Assembly (NCBI RefSeq): GCF_013297935.1
Contig: NZ_JAAFIX010000006.1
Span: 62,001 to 126,000, forward strand
Length of the DNA stretch: 64,000 bases
Source: Rhodoferax sp.
GTDB taxonomy: Bacteria > Pseudomonadota > Gammaproteobacteria > Burkholderiales > Burkholderiaceae_C
Direction of reading: 5' to 3'
The notes under the pieces are model-generated. The model ran no database searches, was not told the DNA's origin, and saw only the letters and a program-made list of their open reading frames with translations. Made by a program: the position numbers and the translations under genes. Shown here one piece after another: positions 56,666-64,000 of this stretch. Numbering within the stretch: the first letter of the stretch is position 1; each line of letters starts with the position of its first letter.

Positions 56666-57697
56666 ATGCCCGCCACCCCTGATTCCGCCGCTACCTTGAG
56701 CCAAGAGCCCGTGACCCTGCTGGAGGTCGCGAAGGTGGCCGGCGTGTCGCCGAGCACGGTGTCCCGCATTTTGAACGGCACTGCCAAAGTGGCGCCTGCC
56801 AAGCGGGAAGCGGTGGAGGCCGCGATTGCACAGCTCAAATTCCGCCCCAACATTTTTGCCCGCAGCCTGAAAACCGGCATCACCATGACGGTGGGGGTGC
56901 TCACCCAGTCGATCGAGAGCCAGTTTTACTCGCGCGCACTCAAGGGCATTGAAGTGGGGCTGGAGGCCAGCGGACACTCCCCCATCATTGTGAGCGGCCA
57001 CTGGAATGCGGCGACCGATGTCGCCAGCCTCAAGCTGCTCACCTCGCGGCGGGTGGACGGGGTGATTATTTTGACCAGTGACATCGCAGATTCCGATGTG
57101 CTGCAGGTGGCGACCCAGCAGCCTGTCGTCATAACCGAGCGCGACCTCGAAGGCCCGAACCTGCGCTCTATCCATGTCGACCAGAAATTCGGCGGCTATC
57201 TCGCTACCCGCCATTTGCTGTCTTTAGGGCACACCCGTATCGCCCACATCGCAGGCGTGGAGAACCGGGCTGACGCGCAGGGCCGCTACCTTGGCTATCT
57301 GGAGGCCCATGCCGAGGCAGGTGTGGAGCCGGACCCGCGCCTCCTGGTGCGTGGCAATTTCACCGACAAGGGCGGTCACTTGGCCGCGCAGCGTCTGATC
57401 GGTAGCGGCGTCCCGTTCTCTGCCATTTTTTGCGCTAACGACGACACCGCGCTCGGCGCACGCCTAGCGCTCTATCAGCGGGGCCTGCGGGTGCCGGAAG
57501 ATGTGTCGCTGGTGGGGTTTGACGACATGCCCACTTCCAGCTTCATGACGCCGCCGCTGACCAGCGTGCGCCAGCCGGTGTACGAGGTGGGCCTGTATGC
57601 CGCCCGCATGCTGCTGGACATGATGGGCTACCCCGCAGAGGCCGTGCAACTGCCCCCGCTGGAGCTCATGGTGCGCGAGACCACGCGCCAGGTTTAG
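56666..57697 (+). CDS. LacI-family transcriptional regulator
   Basis: A 343-residue repressor: HTH and hinge at about 13-65 (LLEVAKVAGVSPSTVSRILNG, FRPNIFARSLKT) and a sugar-binding domain (VGVLTQSIESQFYSRALKGIE, VDGVIILTSD, FSAIFCANDDTALGARLAL, VSLVGFDDMPTSSFMTPPLTSV). It is convergent with the beta-glucosidase gene and overlaps its end by 4 nt. The LacI-type palindrome upstream of the beta-glucosidase (59051-59064) is its probable operator. Confidence 0.93.
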   Translation: MPATPDSAATLSQEPVTLLEVAKVAGVSPSTVSRILNGTAKVAPAKREAVEAAIAQLKFRPNIFARSLKTGITMTVGVLTQSIESQFYSRALKGIEVGLEASGHSPIIVSGHWNAATDVASLKLLTSRRVDGVIILTSDIADSDVLQVATQQPVVITERDLEGPNLRSIHVDQKFGGYLATRHLLSLGHTRIAHIAGVENRADAQGRYLGYLEAHAEAGVEPDPRLLVRGNFTDKGGHLAAQRLIGSGVPFSAIFCANDDTALGARLALYQRGLRVPEDVSLVGFDDMPTSSFMTPPLTSVRQPVYEVGLYAARMLLDMMGYPAEAVQLPPLELMVRETTRQV

Positions 57698-59025
57698 CGG
57701 GCGCGCTGGCTGGCAATGAATTCGCGGTAGCGCAGGGCACTGTCTTTCAGGGTGCGCGCTTGGGTGGCGTAGTCCACATGCACCAGGCCGAAGCGTTTGT
57801 CATAGCCGCTGGCCCATTCGAAGTTGTCCATCAGGCTCCAGTAGAAGAAGCCGCGCACATCCACGCCCGCGGCCATGGCCTCGTGCAGGGCTTGCAGGTG
57901 GGTTTGCATGTAGGCCTGACGGCCGGGGTCGCTCACCCGGCAATCGACCACGGTGTCGGCCTCGGCAAAGCCGTTTTCGGTGATGAAGATGGGGGGCAGG
58001 GTGTAGTCGCGGTGGATGCCTTGCAGCAAGTCGTTCAGGCCGCGGGCGTAGTTTTCCCAGCCCATGTCTGACACGCCGTCCACGTTGGGCGCGGGCACGG
58101 GCGGTGTGCTGGTGCTGGCCCAGATGCGGGTGTAGTAGTTGATGCCCAGAAAGTCGAGCGGCTGGGCAATGATGTCGAAGTCACCGGCCTCCATGTTGTC
58201 GGGCTGCGCCAGCTCCGGCCCCTGGGGGTAGGCCTTCTTGAAAATAGGGTCCATGTACCAGCGTACAAAGCGGTCGTACTCGCGCTGCGCACGCACTTGG
58301 TCGGCAGGGCTGTCGGTGGCGGCGGTGGTAGGGGACTGGTTCAGCACAATGCCCAGCGGTGCTTTGACACCCGCTGCGCGCATGGATTGCAAGGCCAGCC
58401 CGTGCGAGAGCAGCAGGTTGTGCGACACCCGCAGCATGGCGGGCACGTCTTTTTTGCCGGGAGCAAAGATGCCCATGTCGTAGCCCAGTGTGGCGGTGCA
58501 CCAGGGCTCGTTGTGGGTGGCAATACTGGCCACCCGGCTGCCCAGCAGGCGGCCCATGCGCTCGGCATAGTCGGCAAAGCGGTAGGCGGTATCGCGGGCT
58601 TCCCAGCCTTGCTGCAGGTCTTGCAGGCCTTGCGGAAGGTCCCAGTGGTAGAGGGTGGCGTAGGGCGCAATGCCGCGCTTGAGCAAACCGTCGACCAGAC
58701 GCTCGTAAAAGTCCAGGCCTGCGGTGTTCCAGCCACCGTAGCCGAGCGGCTGCACGCGGGACCAGGCGATGGAGAAGCGGTAGCTGTCCACGCCCAGACT
58801 CTGAATCATGTCGAGGTCGGACTCCAGCCGGTTGTAGTGGTCGCAGGCTACATCGCCGGTGTCGCCGTGCACCACTTTGCCGGGGGTGTGCGAGAAAGTG
58901 TCCCAGATGGAGGGGGCCCGCCCGTCCTGCGCGGCGGCGCCTTCGATCTGGTAGGCGCTGGTGGCAACGCCCCAACGGAAATCGGAGGGAAAAGGGGGCA
59001 GGGGGAATGTCTCGGGAGAGGTCAC
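57694..59025 (-). CDS. GH1 beta-glucosidase
   Basis: A 443-residue family-1 glycoside hydrolase cleaving beta-glucosides in the cytoplasm. FRWGVATSAYQIEGA, the acid/base E173 in THNEPW, the nucleophile Glu in FITENGF and GFFYWSLMDNFEWASGYDKRFGL are diagnostic. A GTG start at 59025 was chosen: AAGGA lies 6 nt upstream, and the ATG at 59049 has no ribosome site and abuts the operator. It is inserted, with lacI, between gcdH and the CoA-transferase gene. No sugar transporter is next to it. Confidence 0.92.
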   Translation of the reverse strand: MTSPETFPLPPFPSDFRWGVATSAYQIEGAAAQDGRAPSIWDTFSHTPGKVVHGDTGDVACDHYNRLESDLDMIQSLGVDSYRFSIAWSRVQPLGYGGWNTAGLDFYERLVDGLLKRGIAPYATLYHWDLPQGLQDLQQGWEARDTAYRFADYAERMGRLLGSRVASIATHNEPWCTATLGYDMGIFAPGKKDVPAMLRVSHNLLLSHGLALQSMRAAGVKAPLGIVLNQSPTTAATDSPADQVRAQREYDRFVRWYMDPIFKKAYPQGPELAQPDNMEAGDFDIIAQPLDFLGINYYTRIWASTSTPPVPAPNVDGVSDMGWENYARGLNDLLQGIHRDYTLPPIFITENGFAEADTVVDCRVSDPGRQAYMQTHLQALHEAMAAGVDVRGFFYWSLMDNFEWASGYDKRFGLVHVDYATQARTLKDSALRYREFIASQRAR

Positions 59026-59050
59026 GGGGTGTCCTTGCATTATTCTCATT

Positions 59051-59064
59051 TGAAATCGTTTTCA
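59051..59064. promoter_or_regulatory. LacI-type operator upstream of beta-glucosidase
   Basis: TGAAATCGTTTTCA is a near-perfect 14-bp palindrome with the central CG typical of LacI/GalR operators (ideal TGAAANCGNTTTCA). It lies 26 nt upstream of the GTG start and 83 nt upstream of the divergent CoA-transferase gene, so it could affect both. Confidence 0.65.
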
Positions 59065-59146
59065 GGTGCGGATTTTACGGGCGAAACACCGCCTGTCAAA
59101 CCCACTGCAGAAGCTACTATGGAAGCCCCCCTGCACGGAAGCCGGT

Positions 59147-60439
59147 ATGACCCTCCCCACCCCTCGCCAAGGCGCCTTGTCGCACCTCAAAGTTCTGGAC
59201 TTGTCCCGCGTATTGGCCGGCCCATGGTGCACCCAGATGCTGGCCGACCTGGGGGCCGATGTGGTCAAGGTGGAGCGCCCCATAGCGGGCGATGACACCC
59301 GCCACTGGGGCCCGCCCTTCATGCCCGACACCGACGGTCAGCCCACACCGCACGCCACCTATTTCACCGCGTGCAACCGGAACAAACGCTCGGTCACTAT
59401 CGATATGTCCACGCTGGAAGGGCAGGGCCTGATCCAGCAGATGGCGTTGCAAAGCGACATTCTGGTAGAGAACTTCAAGGTCGGCGGGTTGGCCCACTAC
59501 GGGCTGGACTACGCCAGCCTGAAGGCCCTGAACCCGCGGCTGATCTATTGCTCCATCACCGGCTTCGGCCAGACCGGCCCGTACGCCGAGCGGGCGGGCT
59601 ACGACCTGATGATCCAGGCCATGAGCGGCATGATGAGCATCACCGGCCGGGCCGACGGTGCGCCCGGCGGCGGGCCCCAACGGGCGGGAGTGGCGATTAC
59701 CGATGTGTTTACCGGCATTTACGCCACCAGCGCCATCTTGGCGGCGGTGGAAATGCGGCACCGCACCGGCGAGGGACAGCACATTGATATGGCGCTGCTG
59801 GACGTGGGCATGGCCATTCTGGCCAACCAGGCCGCGGGCTTTATCAACACCGGAGCCGAGCCGCAGCGCATGGGCAACGCCCACCCCAGCCTCGTGCCCT
59901 ACCAGGACTTTCCCACGCTGGACGGCGCCATGTTGCTGGCGATAGGTAACGATGGCCAGTTCGCCCGCTTTTGCGCCGCAGCCGGCCGGCCGGAGTGGGC
60001 GCAAGACGCGCGCTTCACCACCAACACGCTGCGGGTGGAGCACCGTGCCACCCTCGTGCCCCTCATGAGCGAGACCACCCGAACCCGCACCACGGCCGAC
60101 TGGATCGCGCTGCTCGAAGACAAAGCCGTGCCTTGCGGCCCCATCAACACCCTGGCCAGTGCCTTTGCAGACCCGCAGGTCCAAGCCCGTGGTTTGGTGC
60201 TAAAACAGCCTTTGGCCAAGACAAATAGTGCGCCTGATGCTCCTGAAAGCATAGCAAATGACATGAAAAAGGGGGCTGCAGAAATCCGCACCGTGGCAAG
60301 CCCTATGCGCTTGTCCGCCGCACCGGTGCAGCTGCGTTATGCGCCGCCTGCGCTAGGCGAGCACACCACCGAGGTGCTGCAGGAACTGGGTCTGGACGCT
60401 GCGCGCATCCAGTCCCTGCAGCAACAGGGCGTTGTCTAA
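59147..60439 (+). CDS. CaiB/BaiF CoA-transferase, probable succinyl-CoA:glutarate CoA-transferase
   Basis: A 430-residue family III CoA-transferase. LKVLDLSRVLAGPWCTQMLADLGADVVKVE is the N-terminal signature, FTACNRNKRSVTIDM and SITGFGQTGPYAERAGYD follow, and the catalytic Asp lies in AERAGYDLMIQAMSG. Nearby gcdH suggests that it activates glutarate to glutaryl-CoA, as GcdG does; the family alone does not fix the substrate. Residues about 350-371 are encoded by DNA resembling a diverged copy of the dispersed repeat seen at 4936 and 48797. Confidence 0.85.
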   Translation: MTLPTPRQGALSHLKVLDLSRVLAGPWCTQMLADLGADVVKVERPIAGDDTRHWGPPFMPDTDGQPTPHATYFTACNRNKRSVTIDMSTLEGQGLIQQMALQSDILVENFKVGGLAHYGLDYASLKALNPRLIYCSITGFGQTGPYAERAGYDLMIQAMSGMMSITGRADGAPGGGPQRAGVAITDVFTGIYATSAILAAVEMRHRTGEGQHIDMALLDVGMAILANQAAGFINTGAEPQRMGNAHPSLVPYQDFPTLDGAMLLAIGNDGQFARFCAAAGRPEWAQDARFTTNTLRVEHRATLVPLMSETTRTRTTADWIALLEDKAVPCGPINTLASAFADPQVQARGLVLKQPLAKTNSAPDAPESIANDMKKGAAEIRTVASPMRLSAAPVQLRYAPPALGEHTTEVLQELGLDAARIQSLQQQGVV

Positions 60440-60451
60440 GTCAGTGGGCCT

Positions 60452-62431
60452 TTAGGCCGGCTTGCCCAGGGTTTCCCAGCGCTCCAGCGCTTCCATCAAG
60501 GCCTCGTCAATCGCGGCGTTGCGCTCACTCAGGGCAATCGCACGCGCGTTATCGCTGGCGTAGAGGCTGCCGTCGGCCAAAGCTTCGGTGATGTCCTTTT
60601 GCTCGGCTTCCAGCGCGGCAATCTGGTCGGGCAGGGCGTCGAGCTCGCGCTGCTCTTTGAAGCTGAGCTTTTTGGCCTTGGTGGGGGCCGGTGCCACAGG
60701 GGCAGTGGCATTCACCTTGGCGCTGGCTTGCTCCTGTTTTTGTAGCTGCTCGCGCTCGTAGTTAAAGGGCTTAGCCGTGGTTTTACCAAGAGCAGCATTG
60801 ATTTCGTTGGCACGCTTGGTCTGGATCAGCCAGTCGCTCACGCCGCCTTCGTACTCGCGCCACCTCGCATCACCCTCGTAGGCAATGGTGCTGGTGACCA
60901 CGTTGTCGAGGAAGGTCCGGTCGTGACTGACCAAAAACACCGTGCCGTCGTAGCTTTGCAGCAGGTCTTCTAGCAGTTCCAGGGTGTCGATGTCCAGGTC
61001 GTTGGTCGGCTCGTCCAGCACCAGCACGTTGGCGGGGCGGGCAAACAGGCGGGCCAGCAGCAAGCGGTTGCGCTCACCACCACTCAAGGAGCGCACCGGC
61101 GAGGTAGCACGCGCGGGGGAGAACAAAAAGTCGCCCAGGTAGCTTTTGCGGTGCTTCTTCTGGTTGCCGATTTCAATCCACTCTGAGCCGGGGCTGATGA
61201 AGTCTTCCAGCGTGGCGTCCATGTCCAGCGCGTTGCGCATCTGGTCGAAGTACGCCACGGTCACGTTCGAGCCCAGGCGCACCGTGCCCCAGGGGCTGTG
61301 GCCCGGCTCGGGTTTGGGCGCGTTGGCGGGCGCCGGGTCGGGCTGGTGCTCGCCCAAGATGAGCTTGAGCAGCGTGGTTTTGCCCGCGCCGTTGGGGCCC
61401 AGGAGGCCGATTTTGTCGCCGCGCAGAATGGTGGCGGTGAAGTCGCGCACGATCTGGCGCTCTTGCTCGGTGCCCACGCCAAAGGTCTTGCTCACATGCA
61501 CCATCTCGGAGACCAGCTTGCCGCTCTTGTCGCCGCTGTTCACGTCCATGTTCACGCTGCCCACGACGTCGCGGCGGGCTTCACGGTTGGCGCGCAGTTC
61601 GCCAAGGCGGTTGATCCGCGCGGTGGCGCGGGTGCGGCGGGCTTCTACGCCCTTGCGGATCCACACCTCTTCTTGCGCCAGCAGCTTGTCGGCCTTGGCG
61701 TTGATGATGGCTTCTTGCGCCAACTGCTCTTCTTTTTGCAGCAGGTAGGCGGCAAAGTTTCCGGGGTAGCTCATCAGCTTGCCGCGGTCGAGTTCCACGA
61801 TACGGGTCGCCACATTGTCGAGGAACGAGCGGTCGTGGGTGATGGTGATGATGGAGCCCTTGAATTCCTTGAGCAGGCCTTCGAGCCACTCAATCGAGTC
61901 CAGGTCCAGGTGGTTGGTCGGCTCGTCGAGCAGCAACACGTCGGGCTGGGCCACCAGTGCCTGGGCCAGGGCCACGCGCTTCTTGGTCCCGCCGGAGAGG
62001 GTGTTGACCACCGCATCGGGGTTCAGGTGCAGGCGCTGCAGCGTCTCATTCACGCGCTGCTCCCAGTTCCAACCGTCCAGGGTTTCGATCTCACTTTGCA
62101 TGGCGTCAAGGTCGCCCTCGCCCGCGCAATACAGCTCAATCAGGCCGATCACCCTCTCCAAGCCTGCGCGTACAGCTACAAAAATTGTAGCGTCTGCGTC
62201 GAGCACGGGCTCTTGCGCCACGTAGGCGATGCGGGTGCCGCCCTGCACTTGCAGGGTGCCGTCGTCGGGCTTTTCCATGCCGCCCAGAATTTTGAGCATG
62301 GAGGATTTGCCGGCGCCGTTGCGGCCGATCAGGCCGACGCGCTCCTGCGTTTCAAGGGAAAAATCAGCGTGGTCGAGGAGGGGGACGTGCCCGAATGCCA
62401 GCTGGGCGTCAAGAAGGGTAATAAGTGCCAT
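60452..62431 (-). CDS. uup: ABC-F ATPase, Uup-like
   Basis: A 659-residue soluble protein with two ABC ATPase domains: Walker A GRNGAGKSS and GPNGAGKTT, signatures LSGGTKKRVALAQAL and LSGGERNRLLLARL, Walker B LLLDEPTNHLD and LVLDEPTNDLD. A basic linker (EARRTRATARINRLGELRANREARR) joins them and a C-terminal coiled-coil (KEQRELDALPDQIAALEAEQKDI) is typical of Uup. ABC-F proteins act on ribosomes or branched DNA. The ATG at 62431 gives the usual MALITL start. Confidence 0.92.
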   Translation of the reverse strand: MALITLLDAQLAFGHVPLLDHADFSLETQERVGLIGRNGAGKSSMLKILGGMEKPDDGTLQVQGGTRIAYVAQEPVLDADATIFVAVRAGLERVIGLIELYCAGEGDLDAMQSEIETLDGWNWEQRVNETLQRLHLNPDAVVNTLSGGTKKRVALAQALVAQPDVLLLDEPTNHLDLDSIEWLEGLLKEFKGSIITITHDRSFLDNVATRIVELDRGKLMSYPGNFAAYLLQKEEQLAQEAIINAKADKLLAQEEVWIRKGVEARRTRATARINRLGELRANREARRDVVGSVNMDVNSGDKSGKLVSEMVHVSKTFGVGTEQERQIVRDFTATILRGDKIGLLGPNGAGKTTLLKLILGEHQPDPAPANAPKPEPGHSPWGTVRLGSNVTVAYFDQMRNALDMDATLEDFISPGSEWIEIGNQKKHRKSYLGDFLFSPARATSPVRSLSGGERNRLLLARLFARPANVLVLDEPTNDLDIDTLELLEDLLQSYDGTVFLVSHDRTFLDNVVTSTIAYEGDARWREYEGGVSDWLIQTKRANEINAALGKTTAKPFNYEREQLQKQEQASAKVNATAPVAPAPTKAKKLSFKEQRELDALPDQIAALEAEQKDITEALADGSLYASDNARAIALSERNAAIDEALMEALERWETLGKPA

Positions 62432-62501
62432 GTGGCGGCGATTATCCCAGCACCGGCAAAAGCCCCGCAGACCGGCGTCCGGCCGCGGTGGGCAGGGCAA
62501 G

Positions 62502-63677
62502 TCAAATCACCCGGTTACGCCCGCGCTGCTTGGCAAGGTAGAGGGCTTTGTCGGCTTCGTTGTACAGGTAGTCGAAGGTCCGCCCCTCTTCGGCGGTGGC
62601 GCTGGTCAAGCCGATGCTGGCGGTGACCTGAATGCGGGTGCCTTGCCATTCAATATGGCTGACTTCCAGTCGCTGCCGGATTTTTTCTGCAATCCGGCGT
62701 CCCGCGTCTGCGGAGGTGTGGGGCAAGAGCACGATGAACTCCTCTCCGCCCAGTCGACCCACCAAGTCGGTGCTCCGCACGGATTGCACCATGGTCTGGG
62801 ACACGTGGCGCAACACCGCGTCGCCGGCCGGATGGCCCCAGGTGTCGTTGATGCGCTTGAAGTGGTCCAGGTCCAACAATAGGATCGTGGTGGCGCTGCC
62901 CTGGCGTTGTGCGCGCTTGAGTTCATTGGTACTCAGTTCCACAAACGTGTTGCGGTTGAAGAGGCCGGTCAAGCCGTCCTGGCGGGTCAGGCGCTCCAGC
63001 TCGCGCTGCTTGACCATGAGTTCGCTGTGGGCCTTGTCCAGTTGCTGTTTTTGGTAGGCGATGGTGCTGAACTTGCGCCACAGCAGCACCGATATGCACC
63101 AGGCAATGATGCAGACCGCCAGCGCATTGATACGGTTGTGCAGCAGCCAATCTGCGTTGTGCTGGGTGTGACGCAGTAGCAGGGCAAGGGCAATCCAAGC
63201 GCCGCCATACAGCACCGCTGCGACCTGGGGGCGCATAAACACGGCCAGCGCGGTGACCGTGCAAGTAATGAAGAAGGGGGTGATATTGGGCGTGACCGAC
63301 TGGTCGATGACCACAATGGCAACCGAGAACCCGATCCCGATCGTGAGGGTGAAAATCGGCAGCCACCGTCCGGGCCACGAGCGGTAGCGATGCTCCAGAG
63401 CCCGCGCCGCTAGCCCGCAAAGAAACAACGATATCCCCATGGCGACATGCACCAGACACTGCCAAAGTTTCCAGCGGTAGGTAGAGTCCGCGTCGGGCGC
63501 AGTGAGCGCCAACCAAAGAAAAATCAGGGCAAAAACACCGTTCATGCCGGCGACGACAGGTGCGAACAGGCGGGTGTTGTGCAAATTGTTCGCGTGAACC
63601 TGATCCAGTACCAGGCTGTACTCGGAGTTCCAACGCTCTAAGGTGCGTCGCAGATCGCGGACGGGAGTGGTATTCAT
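62502..63677 (-). CDS. membrane diguanylate cyclase (GGDEF)
   Basis: A 391-residue cyclase making c-di-GMP. The N-terminal half contains about six membrane helices (GVFALIFLWLALTAP, VHVAMGISLFLCGLAA, WLPIFTLTIGIGFSVAIVVI, etc.), followed by a coiled stretch and a GGDEF domain with DGLTGLFNRNTF, the active site GGEEF and an inhibitory I-site RSTD five residues before it. It may feed the PilZ protein at 10275, though distance makes this speculative. Starting Met at 63677. Confidence 0.93.
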   Translation of the reverse strand: MNTTPVRDLRRTLERWNSEYSLVLDQVHANNLHNTRLFAPVVAGMNGVFALIFLWLALTAPDADSTYRWKLWQCLVHVAMGISLFLCGLAARALEHRYRSWPGRWLPIFTLTIGIGFSVAIVVIDQSVTPNITPFFITCTVTALAVFMRPQVAAVLYGGAWIALALLLRHTQHNADWLLHNRINALAVCIIAWCISVLLWRKFSTIAYQKQQLDKAHSELMVKQRELERLTRQDGLTGLFNRNTFVELSTNELKRAQRQGSATTILLLDLDHFKRINDTWGHPAGDAVLRHVSQTMVQSVRSTDLVGRLGGEEFIVLLPHTSADAGRRIAEKIRQRLEVSHIEWQGTRIQVTASIGLTSATAEEGRTFDYLYNEADKALYLAKQRGRNRVI

Positions 63678-63757
63678 GCGGATTCGTCCCACTGTAGCAG
63701 AGCGCAAGCCTTGCGGTGGCACGGTGCGCAGGGGCGGTGATCGGGCAGAATGGGTCT

Positions 63758-64000
63758 ATGCCCATCACCATCCAACCCCGTGCCCATGATCTGGGCGGTG
63801 GCTTCACCGTGCGTCGCGTGTTGCCGGCTGTGCAGCGCCAGGCCATAGGCCCGTTTGTGTTTTTTGACCACTTCGGCCCGGTGACGGCCCACCCCGGTGA
63901 CAACCACGACGTGCGCCCGCATCCGCACATCGGGCTGGCCACGGTGACCTACCTCCTGGAGGGCGCCATGATGCACCGCGATTCCACCGGGGTGGTGCAG
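63758..64000 (+). CDS. pirin family protein (3' truncated by window)
   Basis: The first 81 residues of a bicupin pirin protein: the N-terminal [21 protein letters not shown] and the metal-binding cupin motif [15 protein letters not shown]. It continues beyond the right edge. Some bacterial pirins have quercetinase activity. Confidence 0.88.
   Translation, partial: MPITIQPRAHDLGGGFTVRRVLPAVQRQAIGPFVFFDHFGPVTAHPGDNHDVRPHPHIGLATVTYLLEGAMMHRDSTGVVQ

Noticed and set aside
55574-57214. Minus-strand open frame (546 codons) opposite gcdH and lacI
   Set aside because: It spans two unrelated, clearly identified plus-strand genes and has no domain motif.
62171-62190. Palindrome GCTACAAAAATTGTAGC inside the Uup gene as a regulatory site or repeat copy
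   Set aside because: It encodes conserved ABC-F residues (ATIFVAV) in frame, so the symmetry is probably incidental.

Overview
The window looks like a chromosomal segment of a Burkholderiales bacterium, most likely family Comamonadaceae (Rhodoferax/Curvibacter-like). The clues are an MdtB/C-type RND pump, a YghU glutathione transferase, a DavBA lysine monooxygenase/amidase pair with GcdH, a PreTA/hydantoinase pyrimidine pathway, and two copies of a short dispersed repeat (core ATAGCTGCTTGC) that I recall from this family. This assignment is inference from gene content; no rRNA, tRNA or CRISPR was seen.

Layout. (1) 1-8363, housekeeping: 3' part of an RND permease, hydroxypyruvate isomerase, a MYG1-family protein coupled to a small membrane protein, a DsbA-like oxidoreductase, a DTW-domain protein, YghU and an adenosine deaminase. 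(2) 8364-9023: wreck of an IS5-family transposase. (3) 9132-26069, a signalling block: two STAS proteins, an OmpR-type regulator, a PilZ protein, a three-gene REC/HisKA + REC + Hpt operon, a four-stage hybrid kinase, and a REC-PP2C-HATPase protein of HsbR-like architecture. Interleaved are a polyprenyl-phosphate sugar transferase, an unusual fusion of degenerate sugar-nucleotidyltransferase and sugar-transferase domains, and several heavily decayed genes (NDP-sugar pyrophosphorylase, manC, a VOC protein, a PilZ protein, PAS-like pieces). (4) 26508-42118, an exopolysaccharide (EPS) cluster with AT-richer central genes: lipoprotein with a TSP3-like motif, large SLBB export protein, chain-length determinant, Wzx, Wzy-like protein, glycosyltransferases, acyltransferase, an OmpA-type lipoprotein, and a WecG/TagA/CpsF glycosyltransferase fused to a C-terminal STAS domain. 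(5) 42455-45955: decayed galE, intact phosphomannomutase, and remnants of two further transposases. (6) 46063-51622: complete reductive pyrimidine catabolism (PreT, PreA, dihydropyrimidinase, ureidopropionase) with a RutR-like operator upstream of preT. (7) 51771-60439: lysine catabolism (davB, davA, lysR, gcdH, CaiB/BaiF CoA-transferase) interrupted by a lacI/GH1 beta-glucosidase pair with its own LacI-type operator. (8) 60452-64000: Uup-like ABC-F ATPase, diguanylate cyclase, start of a pirin.

How it may work together. The EPS genes and signalling genes form one block of about 36 kb with transposase remnants at both ends. The REC-PP2C-HATPase protein carries both a serine phosphatase and an RsbW-like kinase, the enzymes that act on STAS domains. 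Free STAS proteins lie at both ends of the signalling block and a third STAS domain is attached to an EPS glycosyltransferase. The sequence therefore suggests a partner-switching circuit (compare HsbR/HsbA and SypE/SypA) that may act directly on a polysaccharide enzyme. PilZ and diguanylate cyclase genes suggest a c-di-GMP input. The mannose-activation genes here are dead, so the GDP-mannose step, if used, must be encoded elsewhere.
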